Shown here in pieces: positions 50,236-59,139 of a stretch of 64,000 nucleotides of DNA. Source of the DNA: Paenibacillus antarcticus (GTDB lineage: Bacteria > Bacillota > Bacilli > Paenibacillales > Paenibacillaceae); NCBI RefSeq assembly GCF_001637225.1, contig NZ_LVJI01000027.1:1-64000 (forward strand). Direction: 5' to 3'. Position 1 is the stretch's first letter, and every line of letters begins with the position of its first letter. Under the pieces are notes generated by a model, which worked only from the letters and a program-made list of their open reading frames with translations, was not told the origin of the DNA and made no database searches. The translations under genes and the position numbers were made by a program.

Positions 50236-50988
50236 TCATTTCTTAATCTTCTTTTTAAACTCTAAAGGAGTTACCCCTTCTACCTCTTTGAAGAATTTAG
50301 AATAATATTGGGGGGTGCTAAATCCTATCATCATGGAAATTTCAGTCATGGAAAGATTAGAGAAAAGGATAAGCTCTTTTGCTTCTTTTATTCTTCTCAT
50401 ATTTCGATAATTACTAATGGTTATTCCTTTTTCTTTCTTAAACACACGCATTAAATGTGAAGAATGAACATGTAATTTGCCTGCCATTTCCTCCATTGAG
50501 ATGTCCTCCGCAAAGTTCATCTCGATATAGTTTTCTGCTTTCTGTACAATTGATAAATTGTCCCTTTTAGATTTTCGAATGGTAGTATCAGAATATTCAG
50601 TTACCATATTTGAATGAATCTTATCTAGCTCAGCAATGTTTTCGGCATGCTCGATCATTATTGCATATTTTTCTGATGAAAAGTGGCTTTGCAATGGGCT
50701 TAACCCTCCCTTTTCAGCAGCATAACTATAAAGGGTATTGTGTGATAATAAAATATTTTTATAGGATCGAACTTTATTATTGGGGACTCTATTAAGAATG
50801 TTTAATGGCTCGTCTCTAAATTTCTGAGAAGCGTCCCTTTCATATTCGATTATCAAATTCCTATCACCCGTTTGAATACCATAGAGTAATTTTTCCCGTA
50901 AATGATGGACAGATTCAATGTATTCAGGCGTAAGCCCATTTCGATTCATATTGGAATTCGGAGTCTCTGTGTGCAGATGTTCCTTCAT
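50236..50988 (-). CDS. AraC-family regulator of the symporter/creatininase genes
   Basis: A 250-aa regulator. The N-terminal 140 residues are helical and lack a recognisable cupin. The C-terminus has the double helix-turn-helix of AraC proteins: ISMEEMAGKLHVHSSHLMRV, FKKEKGITISNYRNMRRIKE and MTEISMMIGFSTPQYYSKFF, ending in GVTPLEFKKK. It is encoded directly upstream of the GPH symporter on the same strand, with the tandem 21-bp operator in the intervening 345 bp, so it is the probable activator of the symporter-creatininase operon. It probably responds to the imported sugar. Confidence 0.88.
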   Translation of the reverse strand: MKEHLHTETPNSNMNRNGLTPEYIESVHHLREKLLYGIQTGDRNLIIEYERDASQKFRDEPLNILNRVPNNKVRSYKNILLSHNTLYSYAAEKGGLSPLQSHFSSEKYAIMIEHAENIAELDKIHSNMVTEYSDTTIRKSKRDNLSIVQKAENYIEMNFAEDISMEEMAGKLHVHSSHLMRVFKKEKGITISNYRNMRRIKEAKELILFSNLSMTEISMMIGFSTPQYYSKFFKEVEGVTPLEFKKKIKK

Positions 50989-51356
50989 CTACTATCCCTG
51001 CCTTATGTATTCTACTTTTGGATCGTATTATATCATTCCTTACGACTGTATGTATTAAAATCTATTATCTGTGAAAGTACGTATAGAGGATTTTAGAGGG
51101 AGACATCTTAGATGCGACTCCACCTTTGTTCATCAATGGTTCCTGTTATCGGCATAGCACAAAATCGAGGTTCTGTGATCCATGAATCCATTACATTGTC
51201 GCTTAATCCTCCCCAACTTTCCCTAGTAAAACAACTTCAGCACTCCTTTCCTATGACCATAAAAGTTTCAAAACACACGAACTGGTTTAAATATATCATT
51301 GTACTCATTTAACAATAATGTACATCTCAGTCCTACATAGAAAAGGCGGTAAGTAT
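50989..51356. other. Divergent intergenic region
   Basis: About 370 bp between the AraC gene and the QAT transporter operon. It must hold both promoters. A small plus-strand frame here (51112-51312) has no ribosome binding site or recognisable sequence, and I do not call it. No clear operator is seen. Confidence 0.4.
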
Positions 51357-52511
51357 ATGATTCAATTTCAAGGGATTAACAAGGTATATGAGAATGGTAA
51401 TGTCGTGCTTAAGGATATTAATCTTACGATCAAAGAAGGTGAGATCACCGTATTAATTGGTCCCAGTGGCTGTGGGAAAACGACGACGATGAAAATGATC
51501 AATAGATTAATTAAACCCTCCAAAGGAACAATAACCCTCCATGGCGAGGATATCTCTACGATGGATCCAGTAACACTTCGCAGGAAGATAGGTTATGTAA
51601 TTCAAAGTATTGGACTGTTTCCGCATATGAATATTGCTAAAAACGTAGGCGTAGTTCCCCGCTTGCAGAAATGGGAAAAGAAAAAAACAGAAGCAAGAGT
51701 AGACGAACTTTTAAAGATGGTAAACTTAGATCCAGACTTATATCGCAATCGTTACCCCTCAGAATTAAGTGGAGGACAGCAGCAGCGAATCGGTGTCATT
51801 CGTGCTTTAGCTGCGGATCCTAACGTTATCCTCATGGATGAACCTTTTAGTGCGTTGGACCCCATTAGTCGCGAACAGTTACAAGAAGAGCTAATTCGTC
51901 TACAACAAGAATTGAAAAAGACGATTGTCTTCGTTACTCATGATATGGATGAGGCTATCAAAATTGCCGATACCATCATATTAATGAAGGATGGTCACGT
52001 CATCCAAACCGGACACCCAGAACATATATTGCGTCATCCGGCGAATGATTTCGTGAAGAACTTTTTTGGAACGAAAAGAATGCATGAAAATGCGCTAGAA
52101 GCACCCACAGTAGATGAAGTGATGGTAGACAATCCAGTAACGTCCTATCCATCTAGAGGTCTTGCCTCAGCCATGAAAATCATGGAGAAAAGACGGGTAG
52201 ACTCCTTGTTAATTGTTGATAAAACCAACCATCTGGAAGGTAGTGTGTCGATTTATCGCGTGTTGGATCAATATGGTGAAGAAACCAAAACTGTAGCTGA
52301 TGTCATGGTACCTGTTGTACATTTCGTACAAAGCGGAACTTCTCTATCCATTGCTCTAAATATCATGACTGAATATCAGTTGTCCAATTTACCTGTTGTA
52401 AATAGCAACAACCAGTTAATTGGACTTATTACTAGAGGAAGTGTCGTAAGCCATCTGGCAGAAGTCTACTCTCCTGAACTTGATGGGGGCGTTGTCGATG
52501 CCGAAATCTAA
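51357..52511 (+). CDS. opuCA: Quaternary-amine (OpuC-type) ABC transporter ATP-binding protein with CBS domains
   Basis: A 384-aa ATPase for uptake of glycine betaine, carnitine, choline or similar solutes. Walker A (GPSGCGKTTTMKMI), signature (LSGGQQQRIGVIRALA), Walker B (VILMDEPFSALD) and H-loop (FVTHDMDEA). Two CBS domains fill the C-terminus (about 260-375; VDSLLIVDKTNHLEGSVSIY, LSNLPVVNSNNQLIGLITRG), which in related transporters sense ionic strength or cyclic di-AMP. The frame is open to 51318, but AAAGGCGG before ATG 51357 fixes the start. The end overlaps the permease gene by 14 bp. Confidence 0.88.
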   Translation: MIQFQGINKVYENGNVVLKDINLTIKEGEITVLIGPSGCGKTTTMKMINRLIKPSKGTITLHGEDISTMDPVTLRRKIGYVIQSIGLFPHMNIAKNVGVVPRLQKWEKKKTEARVDELLKMVNLDPDLYRNRYPSELSGGQQQRIGVIRALAADPNVILMDEPFSALDPISREQLQEELIRLQQELKKTIVFVTHDMDEAIKIADTIILMKDGHVIQTGHPEHILRHPANDFVKNFFGTKRMHENALEAPTVDEVMVDNPVTSYPSRGLASAMKIMEKRRVDSLLIVDKTNHLEGSVSIYRVLDQYGEETKTVADVMVPVVHFVQSGTSLSIALNIMTEYQLSNLPVVNSNNQLIGLITRGSVVSHLAEVYSPELDGGVVDAEI

Positions 52512-53181
52512 TTTTCTTGTCACTTATTTAGAATTTCTACAGGAGCGTTATTTGGACATATTGACCGCCATACAACAGCACTTGATCATCACTGCCACAT
52601 CCATCCTTCTGGGCATATTCGTTGCTGTTCCCTTAGGTATGTTTTTGGCGAAAAATAAGATTAAATGGCTACATACGTTGATTTTCACTATAACAAATAT
52701 ATTCCAAACGATTCCAAGCTTAGCTCTTCTGGCTCTGCTCATTCCACTCATGGGTATCGGGATAAAGCCAGCGATCTTTGCTCTATTTCTTTACTCTTTA
52801 TTACCTATTCTACGAAATACATATGAGGGATTCAGCTCAGTTGATCCGGCAATGCTAGAATCCGCACGAGGTATGGGTTTCAATGCCACTCAACGTCTGC
52901 TGCAAATCCAACTTCCACTGGCGCTTCCTTATATCATGTCTGGTATACGCGTCACTACGGTATATATTATTAGCTGGACGACCCTTGCAGCATTAATTGG
53001 TGCAGGAGGTTTAGGAGAGCTTATCGTTTCTGGTATTGGAGTAAACAAGAAGGAACTTATCATAACAGGAGCCGCTTCTGCGATCTTGTTGGCATTACTC
53101 GCTGATCTCTTATTCGGAGCTATTGAAAGATGGGCTTCTACTAAAAATAACAAAAAAAATAAATTGCAGGTGGACAAATGA
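52498..53181 (+). CDS. opuCB: Quaternary-amine (OpuC-type) ABC transporter permease
   Basis: A 227-aa membrane permease with about six helices. It carries the binding-protein-dependent transport signature (EGFSSVDPAMLESARGMGFN) and the family segment FQTIPSLALLALLIPLMGIG. GGGGG lies before ATG 52498, inside the end of the ATPase gene. Its partner is the permease half of the downstream fusion protein, so the membrane part is a heterodimer. It overlaps the next gene by 4 bp. Confidence 0.88.
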   Translation: MPKSNFLVTYLEFLQERYLDILTAIQQHLIITATSILLGIFVAVPLGMFLAKNKIKWLHTLIFTITNIFQTIPSLALLALLIPLMGIGIKPAIFALFLYSLLPILRNTYEGFSSVDPAMLESARGMGFNATQRLLQIQLPLALPYIMSGIRVTTVYIISWTTLAALIGAGGLGELIVSGIGVNKKELIITGAASAILLALLADLLFGAIERWASTKNNKKNKLQVDK

Positions 53182-54734
53182 GAAAACTAACAACATGGGT
53201 TGCCACCTTAAGCTCAATTATCTTATTATCATTGGTTGTCTCTGCATGCGGTAAGGCTGACAACGATACGATAAAGATAGGTACGCAAACCTACACAGAA
53301 ACCAAAACTCTAGCTGAAATGTATAAAGTCTTAATTGAAGAACGCACCAAATTAAACGTCGACATTGTACCCGATCTTGCATCGAGTCCCATTGTCATCA
53401 CGGCAATGAAGAACAATGAAGTTCAGATGGGTACCTTGTATTCCGGAGAGATTTTCAATAATCATTTTCCAGTGAAAGACACCAACGATCGTCAAGAAGT
53501 TCTACAACAAGCCCAAGAGGGGTTTGACAAAAACTTTGACTTCAAATGGTATGACTCCTATGGCTTTGAGAATGCATATGCATTAACTGTGACTCAGGAT
53601 GTGGCTAATCAATATCATTTGGATACGGTATCTGATCTACAGAAACATGCTAAAAGTATGAATATTGGCGTGGACTCCACTTGGCTTGAACGAGAGAATG
53701 ACGGTTACAAAGCCTTCACCAAGTTTTATGGATTCTCATTCAAGAAAACACTTCCGATGGAAAGTTCATTAGTCCATAAAGCGGCGGCTGACCGAAAAGT
53801 CGATGTTGTCGTTGCGTATACGACTGACTCCGGCCTCAAACAATATAACTTAAAGACATTAAAGGATGATAAACAATTCTTCCCACCCTATGATGCATCT
53901 CCTGTCGTCAGAAACGAAACCTTACAGCAACACCCTGAATTGAACGACATGATTTCTTTGTTAATAGGGAAGTTGGATACTTCCACCATGAGTGCACTTA
54001 ACTATGAAGTTGAAGTTAATAAACGCTCACCGAAAGAAGTCGCCTATGAATTTCTGAAATCCATTGATCTTCTCGACGCTGACTTAAATCCACCTAGATC
54101 CGATCTCAATCTCTTAGAATATGTCAAAGAGAATGCCGGTTATCTATTACACTTAACATGGGTGCATATTGTCATGGTAATCAGCGGTCTTGGGCTGGCT
54201 CTCATTGTGGGTATTCCACTTGGTGTACTCAGTGCCCGCAGTAAAAAACTAGCAGCTATTATCTTGCCAGTAGCGAACTTTATTCAAGTTATTCCAAGCC
54301 TAGCTCTATTAGCTTTACTGATGATCGTCCTTGGCTTAGGATTTAAGACCGTTGTTGTTGGTTTATTCCTATATTCTTTGCTACCGATTATTCGTAACAC
54401 CTATGTAGGTTTAAGTCAGGTGAATCCGGGTATAAGTGAAGCCGGCAAGGGTGTCGGTATGAGTAACATGCAATTGCTACTCCAAGTGCAACTTCCCCTA
54501 GCACTCCCATTCTTAATGGCTGGAATTCGCATAGCAGCGGTTATTGCTATCGGTGTAGCCACGCTTGCTCCGCTCATTGGTGGTGAAGGACTAGGACGTG
54601 AAATTTATTCCGGCCTTAACCTTCATAATAATATCAAAATTTATGCGGGTGCGATTCCCGCTTGTCTACTTGCTATTCTCGCTGATATTTTCCTCGGTAT
54701 GCTTCAGAATAAGCTGAAGCACCGTAATCAATAG
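53178..54734 (+). CDS. Fused solute-binding lipoprotein and permease (OpuC-type)
   Basis: A 518-aa fusion. A signal peptide ends in the lipobox VSAC (Cys at about 24). Residues 30-295 are an OpuAC-type binding domain (IKIGTQTYTETKTLAEMYKV, GVDSTWLEREND, PPYDASPVVRNE). After a short linker (about 296-320) comes a complete permease domain (about 320-518) with FIQVIPSLALLALLMIVLGL and GLSQVNPGISEAGKGVGMSN. Betaine systems usually have separate binding protein and permease, or the reverse order as in EgtU/BilE-type fusions. Here the binding domain is at the N-terminus and lipid-anchored. Substrate could be betaine, choline, carnitine or another trimethyl-ammonium compound such as ergothioneine. 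A terminator follows. Confidence 0.87.
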   Translation: MRKLTTWVATLSSIILLSLVVSACGKADNDTIKIGTQTYTETKTLAEMYKVLIEERTKLNVDIVPDLASSPIVITAMKNNEVQMGTLYSGEIFNNHFPVKDTNDRQEVLQQAQEGFDKNFDFKWYDSYGFENAYALTVTQDVANQYHLDTVSDLQKHAKSMNIGVDSTWLERENDGYKAFTKFYGFSFKKTLPMESSLVHKAAADRKVDVVVAYTTDSGLKQYNLKTLKDDKQFFPPYDASPVVRNETLQQHPELNDMISLLIGKLDTSTMSALNYEVEVNKRSPKEVAYEFLKSIDLLDADLNPPRSDLNLLEYVKENAGYLLHLTWVHIVMVISGLGLALIVGIPLGVLSARSKKLAAIILPVANFIQVIPSLALLALLMIVLGLGFKTVVVGLFLYSLLPIIRNTYVGLSQVNPGISEAGKGVGMSNMQLLLQVQLPLALPFLMAGIRIAAVIAIGVATLAPLIGGEGLGREIYSGLNLHNNIKIYAGAIPACLLAILADIFLGMLQNKLKHRNQ

Positions 54735-54750
54735 CGAACGTGATTACATT

Positions 54751-54792
54751 AAGAAGAGGGAACGACTCCACATACGAGTCGTTCCCTCTTTT
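54751..54792. terminator. Strong bidirectional terminator
   Basis: AAGAGGGAACGACTC and GAGTCGTTCCCTCTT pair perfectly around a 7-nt loop, between converging operons. Confidence 0.92.
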
Positions 54793-54832
54793 CCTACTTA
54801 TGTAATGTTCTATCCACAAATAATCTATAACC

Positions 54833-55846
54833 CTATCCCTTAATCCGCTTATAAGTCTCTTCATCCGATACAATATACAACCTCGCACCCTCAGGAATAG
54901 GTTGGTCAAGCTTACGGTTGATACTAAGGTCACTACGATCGGACAATAGCGTAGCTCCCTGTCGAAGCAGGTCCTGAAAAGCCTCACCGTACGTCTTCCA
55001 ATCCCGATTAAGTGGTATCTCATATATATCGTCTCCATACTGACGACTCAGCAATTGTGTAATAACCTCAGAATTACCTTCTTGCAAAGCTGATCTTACG
55101 GCTAATCTGGAGATCGCATCATGTGACAGTACGAATTCGTTCACCTGAACGTGCCGAAAGTTCTGAATGTTCTTCTCTTGCATAATTTCTACTGTCGTAT
55201 GTACTTGTGGTGCAATCCGCTCAATACTAGAGGCAATCAGGAGGGATTTACCGTCGATCAAGGAAGCTTCATCAATGCGTGTGTCACCGAAGACGATTGC
55301 AGCCTTAGCCCCTGTAATATTAGCCTTGAGGAGAATCTCATCACTTGATGGATCACCACTAATAAAGTGGACATGATCCATATGTTCCAACGGATGGTTG
55401 CCCGTCTCATCTATGATTACGATGTGAGATTTCGATGAATAACATAGAATCTCATCTACCGCTGCCTGTGCTTTCTTACTCCAATTAATCAATATGACAT
55501 GATCCTCACCACGAAAGCTCAATGTTCCCGCTCCTCTCCTTCTTTGCACCTCTGCGATAGAGTCAATCACCTTTCCGATAACTAAGCTCAACAGCCCTAT
55601 ACCAAAGATATATAGAAACATCGTAAATAGCTTTCCGATGTCTGTTTTTGCAAAGTAATCACCATACCCTACTGTAGCCATCGTTGTCATGACCCAGTAA
55701 AATGCATTAAACCAGTTACCAAAGGTGTTAGGCTCCAGTAAATATACGATCGTTGCACTCATTACAATAAAGATAAGGATGATCAACCCAATGACCCTTT
55801 TTCTTAAGCGCATCATCTTCGTAGATATCCTGATAATAAAATGCAC
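54833..55846 (-). CDS. Two-helix potassium channel with RCK domain
   Basis: A 337-aa channel subunit. Two membrane helices (about 18-38 and 75-100) flank the pore with selectivity filter TMATVGYGD. The cytoplasmic part starts with an RCK/TrkA-N Rossmann-like domain (HVILINWSKKAQAAVDEIL, residues about 115-240) and a second smaller C-terminal domain. It resembles B. subtilis YugO and Kch-type channels. It forms a tetramer gated by a cytoplasmic ligand. It lies last in the six-gene group with the DUF350 protein and the ATP-grasp enzyme. A hairpin in the 94-bp gap before it may tune expression. Confidence 0.9.
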   Translation of the reverse strand: MHFIIRISTKMMRLRKRVIGLIILIFIVMSATIVYLLEPNTFGNWFNAFYWVMTTMATVGYGDYFAKTDIGKLFTMFLYIFGIGLLSLVIGKVIDSIAEVQRRRGAGTLSFRGEDHVILINWSKKAQAAVDEILCYSSKSHIVIIDETGNHPLEHMDHVHFISGDPSSDEILLKANITGAKAAIVFGDTRIDEASLIDGKSLLIASSIERIAPQVHTTVEIMQEKNIQNFRHVQVNEFVLSHDAISRLAVRSALQEGNSEVITQLLSRQYGDDIYEIPLNRDWKTYGEAFQDLLRQGATLLSDRSDLSINRKLDQPIPEGARLYIVSDEETYKRIKG

Positions 55847-55879
55847 CTGTTCACCCCTTCTCCGTAACTAATAAGACGA

Positions 55880-55905
55880 CCTCTCGGGTAAAAGAACTCG
55901 AGAGG
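55880..55905 (-). promoter_or_regulatory. Hairpin between the DUF350 and channel genes
   Basis: CCTCTCG and CGAGAGG arms about 12 nt apart. No good T-run follows, so it is more likely an attenuator or mRNA-processing stem than a terminator. Confidence 0.45.
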
Positions 55906-55940
55906 CCAGCCTTATCTATTTTGAACATGCAATTTATGAA

Positions 55941-56333
55941 TTAGATAATTAAACTACTAACAGCAAATGCCGTTCCGATAAACACCATACATAACATCAT
56001 ACCTACAGCCACATTTCCCTTTTGTAGATGTTCAGACACCCTAAATCCCGGAGTCAATAATTCAAAGATCCAATAAGCGGCAATTAGGCATACGTAACCA
56101 ACAGCGAACCATAACATCATGAACCATATCAATGTATTTGTATAAGCAGCTACACCCAGAATAATGGCTGTGGACATAAACTTCCCACCCAAAGCCAGTG
56201 CTACAGCTACATTGCCCTTCTTTAACTCTTCCATGTCATTAAAAGGAGTCATGCAAATAAATATGACCATACCTAACAATTGAAGAAAAATGATGACAAG
56301 AACACTTACTATCAAATTAACAACGATCATCAA
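55941..56333 (-). CDS. DUF350 (YjfL-like) membrane protein
   Basis: A 130-aa integral membrane protein with four helices in two similar halves (IVSVLVIIFLQLLGMVIFIC, FMSTAIILGVAAYT, IWFMMLWFAVGYVCLIAAYW, NVAVGMMLCMVFIGTAFAVS). The repeated pattern ELKKGNVAVALALGGKF and HLQKGNVAVGMMLCMVF is the DUF350 signature. Function is unknown. In many bacteria DUF350 genes stand beside glutathionylspermidine-synthase-like ATP-grasp genes, as here. The start overlaps the lipoprotein gene stop by 4 bp. Confidence 0.85.
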   Translation of the reverse strand: MMIVVNLIVSVLVIIFLQLLGMVIFICMTPFNDMEELKKGNVAVALALGGKFMSTAIILGVAAYTNTLIWFMMLWFAVGYVCLIAAYWIFELLTPGFRVSEHLQKGNVAVGMMLCMVFIGTAFAVSSLII

Positions 56334-56995
56334 TTAGCCCACCCCCTAAATTTCGCATAGGCCGAATCATAATCGGCGAAATCATGCACTTCTTCCAACA
56401 CTACAGATACAGTCTTTTGTTTCTCCAATGCTGTATAACGCTTATCGTCAATCGGTTGCTTGATCCGATTACCCGAAGGTAACTGAATCACAGCAAAGTT
56501 TCTCGTCTTATCTTTTAATTTAGTCTTGTATACACCTACAAGATCAACATCGGTTGTTATCGACACTTTGAGATTCGTTAGATCTGCCGCAGCCGTCTTC
56601 TGGTCTCCATAGGATTTGATAGCCGTCCAAGAGGATAGTCGGATTTCGTTACGCTTATCAGCATCTGTTACCAACTCAGCATCCATGAACTGCAAGGTCC
56701 AGATTTTATCACCCGTTGCATAGTTCCCATCATTAGGTAGAAGCTCGTTATCAGGCAAGACCGTCATATCACTACCGATCAAATCCCCCACCGTGCCCTC
56801 CACCACCCGATAATCCCATGGTACTCGCGATACGCTATCTGTAGTCTCTACAGGCGATTCCGTATCGAATACACTATCCTGACTACCGGAGCACGCACTT
56901 ATCAACAACAGTGTTAAAAGCACACAACATACCATTACGCTATTTCTAAATGTTCGTGCTACTCTATTGACTCTCATTAATTGTTGCATCTTCAT
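56330..56995 (-). CDS. Lipoprotein of the DUF350/ATP-grasp locus
   Basis: A 221-aa exported protein. A basic start (to about residue 16) and hydrophobic stretch lead to lipobox LISAC (Cys at about 35). The mature part looks beta-rich (VEGTVGDLIGSDMTVLPDN, GDKIWTLQFMDAEL, FAVIQLPSGNRIKQPIDD). I do not recognise the family. It lies between the ATP-grasp gene (6-bp gap) and the DUF350 gene (4-bp overlap), so it is part of the same unit, probably on the outer membrane face. Confidence 0.75.
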   Translation of the reverse strand: MKMQQLMRVNRVARTFRNSVMVCCVLLTLLLISACSGSQDSVFDTESPVETTDSVSRVPWDYRVVEGTVGDLIGSDMTVLPDNELLPNDGNYATGDKIWTLQFMDAELVTDADKRNEIRLSSWTAIKSYGDQKTAAADLTNLKVSITTDVDLVGVYKTKLKDKTRNFAVIQLPSGNRIKQPIDDKRYTALEKQKTVSVVLEEVHDFADYDSAYAKFRGWAN

Positions 56996-57001
56996 ACGTA
57001 A

Positions 57002-58210
57002 TTATCTCACTCCCAACGCAATAAATTGACTAGCATTGCCTGTAATCAGTCCGCCTGCACGACCGAGCAGACCACAAGGCTTCCCATTAATCATAAACAT
57101 ACCGGTCAACAGGTGAAATTCACCGTCTTTTGTGTTAATCTTCGCTAACTCAGCTCTTTTTTGATAAACAGAGGGAAATAACACACTGCTATCAAAGCCA
57201 TCCTCATCCTGAAGTTCCAATATTCCACCTTCATCAAAGAGACGAACAGAACCACCCTCACGGCCAAATACTGATTTAGACACAAAGTTTCCGGAAAACA
57301 CCGGTTTGTTATATGTAGGTAATATGTAGCTTTCAATCGCTTTGCGCTCTTCTTCATCAAATAGTAGGCCTAACTCATACATTCCCCACACTGCTGCCAT
57401 AAGTCCCTTGGATTGCAATATTATACTATGTGGTGAATTGAAGATCTCTAGCTTCCCGGTCTCAATTGCATAAGCTAACGCTTCGCCGCCTTCATCAATG
57501 GCCATCCATTCCTTAGGATATAGAGCGAACATCCGCTTAATAATACGACCCTCACCATCTTTTACGACGCCATTATCAATGGATAAATCAAGACAATCTA
57601 CACATTGAATATCAAGACCACTATGCCTTACAAGTGCTTCGATGGTACCCGAATCCTCTCGATGAGATCCGTATGCAACACAGGCCGCCGTGTCTGGGTG
57701 TTCTTTCCCCCAAGCTTGTGCAAGAAGATCTTTCATTGCAATATTTGGGCTGTAAATACCTTCCCCTGCTTGCTCACATATCCAAGGCGTAGCTATGGAT
57801 GCTTCCACATAACCAGTAGGCGTATCTGCATTCAGTTCCAGCAACTTAATGGTACCGTCATCAGCCACGGCATAATCAAATCGTGCGTAACGACTTATCT
57901 GTCCCCGCTCTGATAGAGGACATTGATCAATCATCTCCCACAAGAGGGGAGGGATACCGATTAAATCATACAAATCATGTTTGAAATGAACATAGCGAAC
58001 GGTTTTGTCGAGTATATCCCAGAGCTTACTTGAGGCCTCTTCTAGTTCCTTATAGGTCTCACTCTGCATAAGTACAACTGCATCTAGCCAATATTCCTCG
58101 CCTTCAAGGTCTGCCCAGGTAAATCCAAGCTCATGTAACTGTTCTACCCGAGGTGCTCGTTCGAGATCAGATTGATCCCGAAACTCGAATACACTCTTAG
58201 AATCGATCAT
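57002..58210 (-). CDS. Glutathionylspermidine synthase-like ATP-grasp ligase (YgiC/YjfC type)
   Basis: A 402-aa ATP-grasp carboxylate-amine ligase. Family marks: FDYAVADDGTIKLLELNADT then PTGYVEAS near residues 115-140, CVAYGSHREDSGTIEALV, EIFNSPHSIILQSKGLMAAV (ATP-grasp core) and PVFSGNFVSKSVFGREGGSV (nucleotide-binding Lys/Arg loop). The amidase half of E. coli Gsp is missing, as in YgiC and YjfC. E. coli YgiC stands next to YgiB, and here a YgiB-like gene overlaps it by 4 bp upstream. It probably joins a peptide C-terminus or small acid to an amine; the true substrate is unknown. Confidence 0.85.
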   Translation of the reverse strand: MIDSKSVFEFRDQSDLERAPRVEQLHELGFTWADLEGEEYWLDAVVLMQSETYKELEEASSKLWDILDKTVRYVHFKHDLYDLIGIPPLLWEMIDQCPLSERGQISRYARFDYAVADDGTIKLLELNADTPTGYVEASIATPWICEQAGEGIYSPNIAMKDLLAQAWGKEHPDTAACVAYGSHREDSGTIEALVRHSGLDIQCVDCLDLSIDNGVVKDGEGRIIKRMFALYPKEWMAIDEGGEALAYAIETGKLEIFNSPHSIILQSKGLMAAVWGMYELGLLFDEEERKAIESYILPTYNKPVFSGNFVSKSVFGREGGSVRLFDEGGILELQDEDGFDSSVLFPSVYQKRAELAKINTKDGEFHLLTGMFMINGKPCGLLGRAGGLITGNASQFIALGVR

Positions 58211-58899
58211 CCGCCAAAACCGCTCTTACCTGAGCTTGATCCCGAAGATGACACAGAACCAGAACTCGACTTAGAACTAGATGAGCTTAGACCGCTGGAT
58301 TTGCCCCCGATACCACCAGCTTTGGATGAAGTCGATCTTCTTGTAATAGAACCACTGGATGAAGTTGATGTTTTCGGTTTGACGACAGACCCGGGAACAT
58401 TCTTATTCTGGAACTTATCGGTACTATAAGTGTTAGGTTTATAAGTATTCTTAGTCCCAGGATAATAGGTTGGACGGCTGTTCGACCATCCCCTTGAAGA
58501 GTAATTAGATCCACTGTTGAACAGCATGTGATACAATAATAAGTCATCCCAGCCGAATCCTGAATTATAACCACTGTAGTTATTCACTACAGTCGTCCCA
58601 TTGGAGGTACTTACCCCCTGCTCCTGATTTACAACCTCTTTCTTACCCTCATCTGGATACGGAATATTCCAATCTACATTTTGATCAAAATACGTCTTGA
58701 CTTCTTCCGTAGACCAAGAAACTAGCTGAGGATCATCCGCAGTAGTACTATCACTCGCTCCTACAGCAGCTGGAACAAACAGTGCATTCGCCAAAAGAGC
58801 AATACCGAGCGAGGTAGATAATACACGAATTGGCTTCCCTTCAGGGGTGAATAACCTCGATATTGCTAGTTCTTTAGCATTCTCATCTTTCGTCACCAC
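58207..58899 (-). CDS. YgiB-like secreted/membrane protein with Ser/Gly tail
   Basis: A 230-aa protein. A hydrophobic segment at about 27-48 (STSLGIALLANALFVPAAVG) looks like an uncleaved or cleaved signal. The middle is polar, with VVNNYSGYNSGFGWDDLLLY and YYPGTKNTYKPNTY. The last 60 residues are almost only Ser, Gly, Lys and Thr and end SSSGKSGFGG. The plan resembles E. coli YgiB (DUF1190): N-terminal hydrophobic stretch, Tyr/Gly centre, then TRGGFG and Ser-rich tail ending in Gly-Gly. It overlaps the ATP-grasp gene by 4 bp, as ygiB precedes ygiC. The Gly-Gly end makes it a possible substrate of that ligase (inference). Confidence 0.65.
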   Translation of the reverse strand: MVTKDENAKELAISRLFTPEGKPIRVLSTSLGIALLANALFVPAAVGASDSTTADDPQLVSWSTEEVKTYFDQNVDWNIPYPDEGKKEVVNQEQGVSTSNGTTVVNNYSGYNSGFGWDDLLLYHMLFNSGSNYSSRGWSNSRPTYYPGTKNTYKPNTYSTDKFQNKNVPGSVVKPKTSTSSSGSITRRSTSSKAGGIGGKSSGLSSSSSKSSSGSVSSSGSSSGKSGFGG

Positions 58900-58923
58900 A
58901 ACATCCTCCTTCCATCACATTCA

Positions 58924-59139
58924 TTATTCAATACGCATCGGTACAAGTAGAAGCTCAAGCTTTCCTTCGTCCACATTCAGGCGTCCTTCAACTGTCTCAT
59001 ATTCCTTTGTACCCACCACTAGATAATTGACATGTTCCAATGCAGCAATCATATTCATACTCCACGTGCGCTCTTCAATGACACGAAGCTCACCTTCTGG
59101 CATTTTCTCGAACAAGATCACACTCATTCCATTATCCAT
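58924..59139 (-). CDS. Small hypothetical protein, first gene of the DUF350/ATP-grasp group
   Basis: A 71-aa acidic protein (MDNGMSVILFEKMPEGELRV...), probably all alpha/beta, without signal peptide or membrane helix. GGAGAGGG stands before ATG 59139; the longer frame to 59184 has no ribosome binding site. The YgiB-like gene starts 24 bp downstream. Family not recognised. It could be a cytosolic regulator or cofactor of the ligase. Confidence 0.65.
   Translation of the reverse strand: MDNGMSVILFEKMPEGELRVIEERTWSMNMIAALEHVNYLVVGTKEYETVEGRLNVDEGKLELLLVPMRIE

Noticed and set aside
51112..51312. Small plus-strand frame before the QAT operon
   Set aside because: No ribosome binding site, no recognisable motif, and it lies where the promoters must be.
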